Assembly: GCF_007679325.1 (NCBI RefSeq)
Contig: NZ_VEGI01000002.1
Coordinates: 476,296-540,295, forward strand
Reading direction: 5' to 3'
DNA from: Arthrobacter sp. U41
GTDB lineage: Bacteria; Actinomycetota; Actinomycetes; Actinomycetales; Micrococcaceae
Length of the DNA stretch: 64,000 nt
This document shows positions 7,907 through 16,785 of this stretch, piece after piece; positions within the stretch are counted from its first letter, which is position 1; each line of letters starts with the position of its first letter. The position numbers and the translations under genes are program-made. Under the pieces are notes generated by a model. The model had not been told where the DNA came from, did not search any database, and was given only the letters and a program-made list of their open reading frames with translations.

Positions 7907-8908
7907 ATGCGCGGCTACGTCCTCACCCGTTACGGCGGGCCGGAGGCCATGGAGCTCCGTGATCTTCCCCAGCCGCAGCCCGGGCCCGGCGACGTCCGGA
8001 TCCGGGTCGCCGCAGCAGGCCTGAACCCGGTGGACATCAAAATGCGCCAGGGCGCGCTCCGTCCCATCAGCCCGTTCCGGCTGCCGGTTGTCGCCGGCTG
8101 CGAGGTCGCCGGAACGGTCGACGCCGTCGGACCCGGGCCGAGTCGTTTCGCGGTGGGGGACCGTGTCTACGCGCGGGTGGACAAACGCAGGCTGGGCGCC
8201 TTCGCCGAATTCGTGTGCGTGCAGCAGGAACTCGTAGCCGCCATGCCGGCGTCGATTGGGTTCGGCGAGGCGGCCGGACTTCCGCTGGCCGGGTTGACTG
8301 CGTTGCAGGCGCTCCGCGACGAACTCGACGTCGGCCCCGGCACCCGGCTCTTCATCTCCGGCGGGGCCGGGGGCGTGGGAACGCTCGCGATCCAGCTCGC
8401 GAAACACTTCGGCGCGGAGGTCACCACCACCGCCTCGGCCCGCGGCGATGCGCTGGTGCGGCGGCTGGGGGCGGACCGCGTTATCGATTACACGAGGGAG
8501 GACTTCGCCGGTGTGCTGCACGATTTCGACGCCGTGCTGGACCTGGTGGGCGGCGCGACGCTCGAGGAATCCTTCCGCATCCTCCGTCCGGGCGGGCGCG
8601 TAGTTTCCATCGCAGGGGTTCCGGAGCCGCTCACCGCGACGAAGGACCTTGACGCTCCGGCGTGGCTCACCGCCGCATTCTGGGTGATGAGCCTGGGCAT
8701 CCGCAGGCGGGCCCGCAAGGCGAAGACCAGCTACCGCTACCTGTTTATGCGCCCGAGCGGGGACGGACTGCGCTTCCTGGCATCGCTCGTCGACGCCGGC
8801 CAGCTGCAGCCGGTGGTGGACAGCAGCTATCCGTTCGACCGGATCGCCGAGGCCTTTGCCGCGCTGGAACAGGGCCACGCCAAGGGCAAAATCGTCATCA
8901 CCTTCTGA
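7907..8908 (+). CDS. Zinc-independent medium-chain dehydrogenase/quinone oxidoreductase
   Basis: A 333-residue NADPH-dependent reductase of the MDR superfamily. The N-terminal GroES-like domain (MRGYVLTRYGGPEAMELRD, GLNPVDIKMRQG, VAGCEVAGTV) is followed by a Rossmann domain with SGGAGGVGTLAIQLAKHFGA. The catalytic and structural zinc Cys clusters of alcohol dehydrogenases are absent, so it belongs with quinone oxidoreductases/enoyl reductases. It starts two bases after the HD-protein stop, so the two genes are co-transcribed. Substrate unknown. Confidence 0.88.
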   Translation: MRGYVLTRYGGPEAMELRDLPQPQPGPGDVRIRVAAAGLNPVDIKMRQGALRPISPFRLPVVAGCEVAGTVDAVGPGPSRFAVGDRVYARVDKRRLGAFAEFVCVQQELVAAMPASIGFGEAAGLPLAGLTALQALRDELDVGPGTRLFISGGAGGVGTLAIQLAKHFGAEVTTTASARGDALVRRLGADRVIDYTREDFAGVLHDFDAVLDLVGGATLEESFRILRPGGRVVSIAGVPEPLTATKDLDAPAWLTAAFWVMSLGIRRRARKAKTSYRYLFMRPSGDGLRFLASLVDAGQLQPVVDSSYPFDRIAEAFAALEQGHAKGKIVITF

Positions 8909-8919
8909 CAAACGTGCGG

Positions 8920-10236
8920 CTACACCCGGCCCAGGGCGTCGATGTCCTCCAGGAACTGCTGGTGGACCTCGTCGCTCACCGTGGTCCGGGTCTCCGCAAT
9001 CGCGTCGAGGTAGTCCTGCGTCGCGGGGCCCTTCCGGACGGCCTCGCGGATGGAGGCGTTGCCGCTGGAAGCCAGGCCGCCGTCGTCGTACACCGCTTTC
9101 TCCAGTGCCCGCTGGGACGCGCTCCGGGCGGCGTACTCGATGTCGGCGGGGGAGAATCCCTCGGTGCGGTCCACCAGCAGCTCCACGTCCACGTCGTCCA
9201 CCACCGTGGCGGGAATGAACCGCTGCCACATGGCCTCGCGGGCCTGGCGGTCGGGCAGGCCGATGGGGATGACGTAGTCGAAGCGGCCGTGGCGCAGGAA
9301 GGCCGAATCCAGGGCGCGGATGAAGTTCGTGGCGCAGACCAGCAGGCGGCCGGGCTGCTCCCGGAAGGCCGGGATGATTTTCAGGAGTTCGTTGGTGACA
9401 CCCTGCAGCGGCGACGGCGGTTCGCCGGAACGCTGCGCGGCGATCTCCTCCACCTCATCGATGAACACCACGGCGTGTTCCAGCTCGGCGATCTCCAGGA
9501 ACGTCTCGCGCAGGGCGCCCGCCAGGCCCTTGGGATCGGAGGCCAGCCGGGAGGGGAAGACCTCCACGAACGGCCACTCGAGCCGGGATGCAATCGCCTT
9601 CGCGAACGTGGTCTTGCCGGTGCCGGGCGGGCCGAAAAGGACGACGGCGCGCGGCGGCACCACCCCGTACTCGTCGGCGAGGTCGGCCTCGGCCAGGGGC
9701 AGGACCAGGCGGCGTTCCAGCAGTTCCTTCTCATTCCGCATGCCGGCGACATTTTCCCAGAGGTCGCGGGCCAGGATCCGGCCGCCCAGCAGGCTGAGGG
9801 GTTCGAGTTCCTGGCGCTGCACCGGAATCTTCCGCTCGAAGTAGCGAAGGTTCTTCTTCAGCACAAACCCGCGTCCCAGGAACGCCTCCACCCGGGTCTC
9901 GGATTCCGGCATAAGCGCGGATAGCTTGTTCAGGCCGTGCGGTGCCATCCGGTTTTCGACGGCGGCCAGCAGCGACGTGCCGATGCCGCGGCCGCGGTAC
10001 TCGGGGAGGGTGGCGAGGAACACGATCCAGCCCTGGTCATGGGCGGCGCGTCCGACGGCGGCGCCCACCACCTGATCCCCCAGCACCGCGACGACGGCGT
10101 GGTCCTTTTCGCACGAGGCCAGTACCTCGGACAGTGCATAGACCGGCTCCACGTTGGTGGCCTTGAGGGTCTCCCAGAGGTGCAGGATGCCGTCAAGGTC
10201 GGCCGAGTGGAAATCCCTGATTCGCCAGGTGGTCAT
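8920..10236 (-). CDS. GNAT acetyltransferase fused to AAA+ ATPase
   Basis: A 438-residue two-domain protein. Residues 1-150 form a GNAT fold (RIRDFHSADLDGILHLWE; acetyl-CoA loop RGRGIG at 81-86). Residues about 165-435 form a classical AAA ATPase of the FtsH/Cdc48 type: Walker A GPPGTGKT at 202-209, Walker B VVFIDEVEEIA, sensor-1 CATN and arginine-finger-like HGRFDYV, then a helical lid. I start at ATG 10236 (GGGAGA upstream); the open frame runs on to 10455, but that extension has no domain. It is the last gene on the strand after the asparagine operon, 121 bases downstream of the permease. The role is unknown; an ATP-driven remodeller with acetylation activity or acetyl-CoA sensing is conceivable. 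Confidence 0.85.
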   Translation of the reverse strand: MTTWRIRDFHSADLDGILHLWETLKATNVEPVYALSEVLASCEKDHAVVAVLGDQVVGAAVGRAAHDQGWIVFLATLPEYRGRGIGTSLLAAVENRMAPHGLNKLSALMPESETRVEAFLGRGFVLKKNLRYFERKIPVQRQELEPLSLLGGRILARDLWENVAGMRNEKELLERRLVLPLAEADLADEYGVVPPRAVVLFGPPGTGKTTFAKAIASRLEWPFVEVFPSRLASDPKGLAGALRETFLEIAELEHAVVFIDEVEEIAAQRSGEPPSPLQGVTNELLKIIPAFREQPGRLLVCATNFIRALDSAFLRHGRFDYVIPIGLPDRQAREAMWQRFIPATVVDDVDVELLVDRTEGFSPADIEYAARSASQRALEKAVYDDGGLASSGNASIREAVRKGPATQDYLDAIAETRTTVSDEVHQQFLEDIDALGRV

Positions 10237-10357
10237 GAGGTGTCTCCCGGGTGGTTCGTCGCTGAGCCAGTGTGAGTCTGTCTGCTGAGCATATGCGACC
10301 TGGATCCGGGAGGGGTTGCGGGGACGTTGCGTTACGGGGAGGCGGAACGCCGGAAGA

Positions 10358-11941
10358 CTACTCCGAATCTCCGTCGGCGGACCCGTCCATGCCGCGCGCG
10401 GGACGGGCGGCCACGAGCGGATACGGGCCGGTGAAACCGTCGCGGACCGCGGCAATTTCCAGGATGCGGTGCCGGCTGAGGCGCCAGCCGAGCATCAGGA
10501 GCGGAACGATGACCACGATGGACGCGATGGTCCACGTTCCCACCGGCGAGTCGAATGCCATGAGGATCAGTACCGCCAGGAGGAAGGCCAGCGTGACCCA
10601 GCCCGTGACGGGGGCGCCGGGCATCCGGAAGGCGGGCCGGAGCAGTTCCCCGCGGGCTGCGAGCCGGGCAAGCTGCATCTGGCACAGGACGATCATGGCC
10701 CAGGTACAGATGATGCCCAGCGATGCGACGTTCAGGACGATCTCGAAGGCCTCGGCCGGGACCAGGGCGTTCAGGATGACCCCCAGGACCGCCACAACGG
10801 CGGTAAGGGCGATGCCGCCGTAGGGGACACCGGACTTGTTCATTCGTCCGGCGAATTTCGGCGCAGAACCAGCAACGGACATCGACCGCATGATCCGGCC
10901 GGTGGAGTAGAGGCCGGCGTTGAGCGAGGACAGGGCCGCGGTCAGGACCACAAGGTTCATGATGGCGTCCACACCGTCGACGCCGATGGAGCCGAAGAAC
11001 GTCACGAAGGGGCTTTCGCCGGCCTTGTAGGCGTTATAGGGCAAAAGCAGCGAGAGCAGTACCAGCGAGCCGACGTAGAACACCGCGATACGGACGATCA
11101 CTGTGTTGATGGCCCGCGGCATGATCTTTTCCGGGTTTTCCGTCTCGCCGGCGGCGGTGCCGATCAGCTCGATCGAGGCGTAGGCGAACACGACGCCCTG
11201 CATCACCACGACTGCGGGCAACAGACCGTTGGGGAACATGCCGCCGTTGTCCGCGATGAGGCTGAAGCCGACCTCCTGGCCTGCGACGGGGGTGCCGAAG
11301 ATGACGAAGTAGGTGCCGATGAGCAGGAAGGACACGAGCGCCACCACCTTGATCAGCGCGAACCAGAATTCGAGCTCGCCGAACACCTTGACGCTGATGA
11401 GGTTGAGGCCCAGGACCAGGATCAGGGCGGCCAGGGCCCAAGCCCACTGCGGTACGTCCGCGATCGGCGCCCAGTACTTCTTGAAGAAGTTCATGTACAG
11501 CGCGACGGCGGTGATGTCCACGATCGCCGTCATGGCCCAGTTCAGCCAGTACAGCCAGCCGGTGACGAACGCGGCCTTCTCGCCGAAGAATTCGCGGGCA
11601 TAAGAGACGAACGAGCCCGACGACGGCCGGTGCATGACGAGTTCGCCGAGGGCGCGCAGGATCATGAAGGCGAAGAACCCGCAGACTGCATAGCTGATGA
11701 TGAGGGCGGGTCCGGCAGTGGCGAGGCGGCCGCCCGCGCCCATGAACAGGCCGGTGCCGATGGCGCCGCCGATCGCGATCATCTGCACCTGCCGGGGTTT
11801 CAGGCCCTTGTGGTAGCCCTGGTCCTCGGCGTGGAGCGCTGCCTCGGAGGCATGGGCATGCGCGGGAATGGTGTGGTCGGAGATGGCAGGCTGCTGCTGG
11901 GCCGTCTGTTTTTGGGCGCGGGCAGTTTCGGGATAAGTCAT
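10358..11941 (-). CDS. ansP: APC-family amino acid permease, probably L-asparagine
   Basis: A 527-residue, 12-helix amino acid/proton symporter. The first helix carries the APC signature [17 protein letters not shown], followed by [15 protein letters not shown] typical of the AnsP/LysP/aromatic permease group. The N-terminal 45 residues are hydrophilic and His/Gln-rich; the C-terminus is a 40-residue basic tail. The gene is 27 bases downstream of aspartase in an operon with asparaginase and a GntR regulator, so asparagine or aspartate is the likely substrate. AAGGACC precedes the ATG. Confidence 0.88.
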   Translation of the reverse strand: MTYPETARAQKQTAQQQPAISDHTIPAHAHASEAALHAEDQGYHKGLKPRQVQMIAIGGAIGTGLFMGAGGRLATAGPALIISYAVCGFFAFMILRALGELVMHRPSSGSFVSYAREFFGEKAAFVTGWLYWLNWAMTAIVDITAVALYMNFFKKYWAPIADVPQWAWALAALILVLGLNLISVKVFGELEFWFALIKVVALVSFLLIGTYFVIFGTPVAGQEVGFSLIADNGGMFPNGLLPAVVVMQGVVFAYASIELIGTAAGETENPEKIMPRAINTVIVRIAVFYVGSLVLLSLLLPYNAYKAGESPFVTFFGSIGVDGVDAIMNLVVLTAALSSLNAGLYSTGRIMRSMSVAGSAPKFAGRMNKSGVPYGGIALTAVVAVLGVILNALVPAEAFEIVLNVASLGIICTWAMIVLCQMQLARLAARGELLRPAFRMPGAPVTGWVTLAFLLAVLILMAFDSPVGTWTIASIVVIVPLLMLGWRLSRHRILEIAAVRDGFTGPYPLVAARPARGMDGSADGDSE

Positions 11942-11968
11942 GAGGGTCCTTCGGGGTTCGAGGGTGCG

Positions 11969-13384
11969 CTATTTGCTCAGGTTGGCCAGGCGCTGCGGGC
12001 TGAGGAGGTCGGTGAGTTGCTCGGCGGTGAGCAGCCCGTGTTCGAGTACGAGTTCCGCGACGCCCTTGCCGGTGGCGAGGGCTTCCTGTGCGATGGCCGT
12101 GGCCGTGGCGTAGCCCAGGTGCGGGTTGAGTGCGGTGACGAGGCCGATCGACTGTTCCACCGTGAGGCGGAGGTGTTCGGTGTTGGCGGTGATGCCGCGG
12201 ACGCAGCGGGCCGTAAGGGTGCGGCAGGCGGCTTCCAGGTGGGAGATGCTCTTGTGGAGGCTGTGGACGATGATGGGTTCGAAGGCGTTGAGCTGGAGCT
12301 GCCCGGCTTCGGCCGCCATGGTGATGGTGACGTCGTTGCCGATCACCTCATAGGCCACTTGGCTGACCACTTCGGGGATGACGGGGTTGATCTTGCCCGG
12401 CATGATCGAGGAACCGGACTGCACGGCGGGGAGGTTGATTTCGCCGAAGCCGGCGCGCGGGCCGGAGGAGAGCAGCCGGAGGTCGTTGCAGATCTTTGAC
12501 AGTTTCACGGCGACCCGCTTGAGCACGCCGGAGAGGTGCACGAAGGCGCCGACGTCCTGGGTGGCCTCGATCAGGTCCACCGCCGTGACGAGCGGCAGGC
12601 CCGTGATTTCGGCCAGGTGCCGGCAGGCGGCCGCGGCGTACCCTGCCGGTGCGTTGAGCCCGGTGCCGATCGCAGTGGCGCCCAGGTTGATTTCGTGGAT
12701 CAGCAGGTCGGCTTCGGCCAGGCGGAGCCGGTCCTCGCCGATCGTGACGGCGTAGGTACCGAATTCCTGGCCGAGGGTCATGGGGACGGCGTCCTGCAGC
12801 TGGGTGCGGCCCATCTTCACCACCGTGCGGAATTCGAGGGCTTTGGCCGCGAAGGCGTCTTCGAGCTCGGTGAGGGCATCGAGCAGTTCCCGGGCGGCGA
12901 AGATCGTGCCGAGCTTGACCGCGGTGGGGTAAACGTCGTTGGTGGACTGGCTGAGGTTGACGTGGTCGTTGGGGTGCAGCCGCGCGTAGTCGCTCTTCGG
13001 GTGGCCGAGAATTTCCAGGGCGCGGTTGGCGATGACCTCGTTGGCGTTCATGTTCGATGACGTCCCGGCACCGCCCTGGATGACGTCCACCACGAACTGC
13101 TCGCTGAGCTTGCCGTTCATGACGTCGGCGCAGGCCTCCTCGATGGCACCGGCGCGCCCGGCGTCGAGCAGCCCGAGCTCGTGGTTGGTGCGGGCGGCGG
13201 CCAGTTTGACGGCTGCCAGCCCGCGGACCAGGTACATGTTGGAGGCGAGCGGCTGGCCGGTGATGGGGAAGTTCTCCACGGCCCGGAGGGTGTGGACACC
13301 CCAGTAGGCGTCGGCGGGGATGTCCCGGTCGCCCAGGAGGTCGTGTTCGGAGCGGAAGTCTGAACGTTCGTCGAGGGATGTCAT
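11969..13384 (-). CDS. aspA: Aspartate ammonia-lyase (aspartase)
   Basis: Converts L-aspartate to fumarate and ammonia. The 471-residue protein has the fumarase/aspartase superfamily plan: RSEHDLLGDRDIPADAYWGVHT at the start, NANEVIANRALE, the THxLQDAVPMTLGQE-type central segment, and the signature loop GSSIMPGKINPVIPE. Assignment to aspartase rather than fumarase rests on the start LGDRDIPADAYWG and on its operon partners, asparaginase upstream and an amino acid permease downstream. It follows asparaginase by eight bases, with AAGGACC as ribosome binding site inside that gap. Confidence 0.93.
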   Translation of the reverse strand: MTSLDERSDFRSEHDLLGDRDIPADAYWGVHTLRAVENFPITGQPLASNMYLVRGLAAVKLAAARTNHELGLLDAGRAGAIEEACADVMNGKLSEQFVVDVIQGGAGTSSNMNANEVIANRALEILGHPKSDYARLHPNDHVNLSQSTNDVYPTAVKLGTIFAARELLDALTELEDAFAAKALEFRTVVKMGRTQLQDAVPMTLGQEFGTYAVTIGEDRLRLAEADLLIHEINLGATAIGTGLNAPAGYAAAACRHLAEITGLPLVTAVDLIEATQDVGAFVHLSGVLKRVAVKLSKICNDLRLLSSGPRAGFGEINLPAVQSGSSIMPGKINPVIPEVVSQVAYEVIGNDVTITMAAEAGQLQLNAFEPIIVHSLHKSISHLEAACRTLTARCVRGITANTEHLRLTVEQSIGLVTALNPHLGYATATAIAQEALATGKGVAELVLEHGLLTAEQLTDLLSPQRLANLSK

Positions 13385-13392
13385 GGCGGTCC

Positions 13393-14433
13393 TTACAGGG
13401 CGTCGGGGGAGTTGGCGGTTTCGGGCGAAGCGAGGAAATCGACGGCTTGCAGCAGCCCGACGGGCCGGCCGCCGCCGAGCACGGGTGCCGCGGCAATGCC
13501 CGCCAAGGGAGACGTATCGACGTCGAGAGCGGCCAGCAGGTGCACCGTGACGGGCATCCGGGCGCGGTCTCCGCCGTCGGAGATCTTCACGGCGACGGCA
13601 CGGCCGTCCGGCAGTCCCACCAGCTGGACGCCTTCGAAGCCGTCCTTGGCCAGGAGTCCGGGCACCAGGCGCATCAGTGCGGTGACATCACGGTCCTCGC
13701 CCGCCGCCATCCCGGGGTGGCGGCGCATGGCTCCGGCGACCGCGGCTTCCGCGCTGCCGGATCCCGTTGCCGAGGCCAGCCTGCCGAAGGCCCGGGCCAT
13801 GCCTCGCAGGGTAAGGGCGAAGAGCGGGGTGCCACAGCCGTCAGTGGACGTGCGCTCCGGTTCCTCGCCGGTGAGGTCCGCGACGGTCCGGGCCACGAGC
13901 TGCTGGAGCGGGTGCGCCGGGTCCATGTATCCCGGGACCCGCCAGCCGTTGACGACGCAGGTGGCTGCCATGGCCGCGTGCTTTCCGGAGCAGTTCTGCG
14001 CCAGCCGGGTGGCCTTCCTGCCGCCGCCGACCCATTCCTCCCGCTCGCGGAAGCCGTAAGGGAGGTCGGTGCTGTTCTCGAGGTCGGCAGGGGTCAGCCC
14101 ATGCATGTCCAGGATGCGCAGCGCGCCGTCGCGGTGGGCGGCGGCCCCGGAGTGGCTGGCGGATGCGAGGGCGAGGAGTTCGTCCGGGAGTTCCAGGCCG
14201 GCGCGGACCATGGCGACGGCCTGCAGGGGCTTGAGGGCAGATCGCGGGTAAAACGGGGCGAGGGGCTCGCCGGCGGTCAGGAGGGCCCGGCCGTCCGCCG
14301 CGATGGCGATTACCGAGCCGCAGTGGACGCTCTCGACCAGGCCGTCGCGGGTCTGGACCGCAAGCGGAACGTGCTCCGGGAGCCTCTCCGGAGCCAGCGG
14401 AGTCGGGATGTGCGCGGTGGCAGGAGAAAACAT
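13393..14433 (-). CDS. L-asparaginase II family (PF06089-type)
   Basis: Hydrolyses L-asparagine to aspartate and ammonia. The 346-residue protein belongs to the family of the Rhizobium thermolabile asparaginase, not the E. coli AnsA/B type. Conserved stretches include SVHCGSVIAI, PRSALKPLQA, SASHSG, NCSGKHAAM and DGCGTPLFAL. I set the start at ATG 14433 (AAAGGAC upstream); the frame is open to 14490 but the extra residues are Gln/Pro-rich and outside the domain. It lies between the GntR regulator and aspartase and supplies aspartate for the latter. Confidence 0.88.
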   Translation of the reverse strand: MFSPATAHIPTPLAPERLPEHVPLAVQTRDGLVESVHCGSVIAIAADGRALLTAGEPLAPFYPRSALKPLQAVAMVRAGLELPDELLALASASHSGAAAHRDGALRILDMHGLTPADLENSTDLPYGFREREEWVGGGRKATRLAQNCSGKHAAMAATCVVNGWRVPGYMDPAHPLQQLVARTVADLTGEEPERTSTDGCGTPLFALTLRGMARAFGRLASATGSGSAEAAVAGAMRRHPGMAAGEDRDVTALMRLVPGLLAKDGFEGVQLVGLPDGRAVAVKISDGGDRARMPVTVHLLAALDVDTSPLAGIAAAPVLGGGRPVGLLQAVDFLASPETANSPDAL

Positions 14434-14505
14434 TACGTCCTTTGGCGGTGGTGTTGGTTGTCGCTGGTCAAGCCGCTGCTGAATCTGCACTTCCTGGCGC
14501 AGGGG

Positions 14506-15213
14506 TCAGGCGCCTTCGGCGGCGTGGAGAATCGAATCGAGGGCAACGCCAACAGCATGCAGGTGCTGGCTCATGGCGATGCCCGCCGTTGCAGCGTCGC
14601 CGGCCTCGATGGCGGCCAGGATGCGCCGGTGCTCCTCGTTGGACGCGTGCCGCCGGTCCGTCACCATGTTCAGGGTCTCGGACTGGTGGGCAAGGGCCTC
14701 CCGGATGTCGGAGACAACATTTTCGAAGACCTTGTTCCGGCTGGCCCTGGCGATCAACGCGTGGAAGCTCGAGTCCAGGCCCACCCACACTTCGGGGTCG
14801 TCCTCGGCGGTCATCGCGGCAACGATGTCCCGCATGGTGTCCAGTTCCTCGGGCGAACGGCGTTCTGCCGCCAGCGCGGCGGCAGGAACCTCGATGTGGG
14901 GACGCGCCTCGGTGAGGTCGCGTGCCGAGTATTGGCCAAGGACCAGGTCCTTGGCCACGTGGTCGGCGACGACGAACGTGCCCCGCCCGGTCCTGGTGAC
15001 GGTCAGTCCCAATGCGGTGCAGGAACGCAAGGCCTCGCGGACCACAGAGCGGCTCACTCCGTACTGCTGGGCAAGCGTGGCCTCGGAGCTCAGCTTGGCG
15101 CCGACGACGAGCTTGCCGGATTCGATTTCGGAGCGGAGGACATTAAAGACCGCTTCGGCTGCGCTAAGGCGGGCCAGTGGCTGTCCTGCTGTCCGGCTGT
15201 CTGACAGGTTCAT
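14506..15213 (-). CDS. FadR-subfamily GntR regulator of the asparagine operon
   Basis: A 235-residue regulator: GntR winged helix (LRSEIESGKLVVGAKLSSEA, then YGVSRSVVREALRSC) and a C-terminal FCD domain of helices (residues 95-230) with metal/ligand-type His residues (DSSFHALI, NEEHRRILAAI). It is the first gene of the operon regulator-asparaginase-aspartase-permease, so it probably senses an asparagine or aspartate derivative. Start ATG 15213 coincides with the predicted transcription start (CATATT six bases upstream); an in-frame TTG at 15249 is really part of the -35 box. Confidence 0.9.
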   Translation of the reverse strand: MNLSDSRTAGQPLARLSAAEAVFNVLRSEIESGKLVVGAKLSSEATLAQQYGVSRSVVREALRSCTALGLTVTRTGRGTFVVADHVAKDLVLGQYSARDLTEARPHIEVPAAALAAERRSPEELDTMRDIVAAMTAEDDPEVWVGLDSSFHALIARASRNKVFENVVSDIREALAHQSETLNMVTDRRHASNEEHRRILAAIEAGDAATAGIAMSQHLHAVGVALDSILHAAEGA

Positions 15214-15219
15214 GCTTGA

Positions 15220-15249
15220 AATATGGCAGAGGTCACACCGGGGTGTCAA
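15220..15249 (-). promoter_or_regulatory. Asparagine-operon promoter with embedded palindrome
   Basis: On the minus strand, TTGACA (15244-15249) and CATATT (15220-15225) are 18 bases apart, and the ATG of the GntR gene follows six bases after the -10: a textbook leaderless sigma-A-type promoter. The near-palindrome TCACACCGGGGTGTCA (15233-15248) overlaps the -35 and spacer, so a bound GntR protein would block polymerase. Autoregulation is inferred. Confidence 0.65.
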
Positions 15250-15305
15250 CTGTGACGGCGGCCTAAGGGCCGGAGGCCGCCGTCACAGAGAGCTTCGATC
15301 TCCGC

Positions 15306-15908
15306 CTACAGCAGGGCGAGCAGGTCCTTCATTTCCTTGATCTCGCCCGTCTGGGAGGCCGCGATGTCCTTGGCCAGCTGGACGGCTTCGGCGTTCTTGC
15401 CGGAGCGGACCTCGGCGTTCGCCATCTCGACGGCGCCTTCGTGGTGCGCGATCATCTGGCTGAGGAAGAGCTTCGCTGCGTCGGTGCCCTGGGCGGCGTC
15501 GAGCTTTGTGAGGTCATCGCCGCTCATCATGCCGGTCATCGAGTGGCCGCCGGGCGCCTGGGTGGGTTCGTCCCAGTCCCCGAGCCAGCCGGTCATCTTG
15601 TCGATCTCGGGCGCCTGGCCGGCCTTGATCTTCGTGGCCAGCGCGGTGATCCGGGCGTCGATGCCCTGCTTCTTCAGGATGATGTCGCTCATCTCCACGG
15701 CCTGGGCGTGATGCGGGATCATGGCCTGGGCGAACATCGTGTCCGAGCCGTTGTGGTCCGCGGCGGCGCTCGAGCCCGGCATGGCACTGCCCGTGCTGTG
15801 GTCCATGCCGGGCATGCTGCTTCCGGGGCTGCTGCCGCCCGCGGAGCAGCCGGAGAGTGCAATCATGGCGGCCATGGCCGCGGCGGAAATCGTGAGGGTT
15901 TTCTTCAT
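15306..15908 (-). CDS. DUF305 lipoprotein
   Basis: A 200-residue exported lipoprotein. The signal peptide ends with the lipobox ALSGC near residue 20, followed by a Ser/Gly/Met/His-rich linker. Two DUF305 helical halves follow, each with the paired-His motif: MFAQAMIPHHAQAVEMSDII and FLSQMIAHHEGAVEMANAEV. DUF305 proteins are ferritin-like helical proteins often linked to metals, especially copper; metal binding here is inferred from the HH-E pattern and the Met-rich linker. ATG 15908 is chosen for the signal peptide; the frame is open further upstream. A His/Cys-rich exported protein is encoded just upstream. Confidence 0.88.
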   Translation of the reverse strand: MKKTLTISAAAMAAMIALSGCSAGGSSPGSSMPGMDHSTGSAMPGSSAAADHNGSDTMFAQAMIPHHAQAVEMSDIILKKQGIDARITALATKIKAGQAPEIDKMTGWLGDWDEPTQAPGGHSMTGMMSGDDLTKLDAAQGTDAAKLFLSQMIAHHEGAVEMANAEVRSGKNAEAVQLAKDIAASQTGEIKEMKDLLALL

Positions 15909-16030
15909 GGCAGATCGTGTCTTTCGTGGATCCGGCGGACTAGCCGGGTGGCGGGCACGCAGCAGCCAGGGTGTGGCTGCCGGGCGCGGGTGGCAGGGGT
16001 GGGCCGGCGGTGTCACGGCGCAGCCCTGCC

Positions 16031-16582
16031 TTACGTGCGACTGATGGATAAATCGCTGGGGGATGGCGTCGCGGGCCGGTAGGCATAGCCGGACGGGTGG
16101 TCCGCCCGCCCCGCGGTCCACGGCCGGGCCGCCGGCAGGGCGGCGCCGGGCTGCGGTGCGCTCAAGGTGGCGCCCGCCGGGGAGGGCGTGCAGCCGACGT
16201 GCATCGCAGGCTTCTCGGCGCAGCCGCCCTGGCAGACGCACGACGGCGGCACCCCGGTTCCTCCCGCGGTCACCGACGCGGGGATCACGTCAGCGATTGG
16301 CGGCGGAGCCGGTGAGTCGGCCTCAGGGCCAGCCTCAGGCGGTGAGCCGGCTTGGTGGCTGGAGTGCGTGTCGTGGCTGGAGTGTGTGACGTGGGCCGGT
16401 GCCGCGGGGTGTTCCGCCGCGGTGTCTCCGGTGGCGCCCGCAGGCGGCGCCTGGGAGTGCATCCCGTGGGGCCCCGAGAGGATGTGCATGCCGAGGAAGC
16501 CCGCGATGACGGCGAGGAGTGCGGCCAGCAGCACGGCCTGGCGGAGCCAGGCCGTGGCTCGGGCCGGGGTGGCGGCGGGCAT
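16031..16582 (-). CDS. Exported His/Cys-rich protein (DUF6153-like)
   Basis: A 183-residue protein with an N-terminal membrane helix (WLRQAVLLAALLAVIAGFLG), a linker rich in Ala/Pro/His (THSSHDTHSSHQ), and a small Cys cluster SCVCQGGCAEKPAMHVGC. The C-terminus is Pro/Ala-rich. The pattern resembles the short actinobacterial DUF6153 proteins that accompany DUF305 genes; this is from memory and unverified. I start at ATG 16582 with GGAGAGGAGAA upstream, inside a longer open frame. It lies 122 bases upstream of the DUF305 gene; both may handle a metal in the envelope. Confidence 0.65.
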   Translation of the reverse strand: MPAATPARATAWLRQAVLLAALLAVIAGFLGMHILSGPHGMHSQAPPAGATGDTAAEHPAAPAHVTHSSHDTHSSHQAGSPPEAGPEADSPAPPPIADVIPASVTAGGTGVPPSCVCQGGCAEKPAMHVGCTPSPAGATLSAPQPGAALPAARPWTAGRADHPSGYAYRPATPSPSDLSISRT

Positions 16583-16749
16583 GGCGGTTCTCCTCTCCGG
16601 GGCCGGCTTGGTGGTCACTAGGCTACCGGTGTCCAACGCCGGCGCCGCCCATTCGGTTCCGTCCACTGTTCCCGCCATTGGGGTCCGGCCGCGGCCATGC
16701 CGCACCTGGAGGCCCGCGCCGCCGCAGCCCCCGTCAGCTCGCCGGGGTT

Positions 16750-16785
16750 GGATTCCCGGCGTCGGATTCCCGGCGTCAGATTCCC
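16750..16785 (-). repeat. 14-bp tandem repeat across the ldh stop codon
   Basis: Read on the minus strand, GGGAATCTGACGCC, GGGAATCCGACGCC and GGGAATCC follow one another. The first copy contains the last codons and TGA stop of ldh; the second copy has CGA in its place. It looks like a slippage duplication of the 3' end. Confidence 0.8.

Noticed and set aside
10316..12499. Long open frame on the plus strand (about 727 codons) across the permease and aspartase genes.
   Set aside because: It is the reverse shadow of ansP and aspA, with Gly/Glu/Asp-rich nonsense composition; the minus-strand genes have full family motifs.
15214..15249. Upstream TTG start (15249) for the GntR regulator.
   Set aside because: The TTG is the first part of the -35 box TTGACA and would lie upstream of the transcription start.
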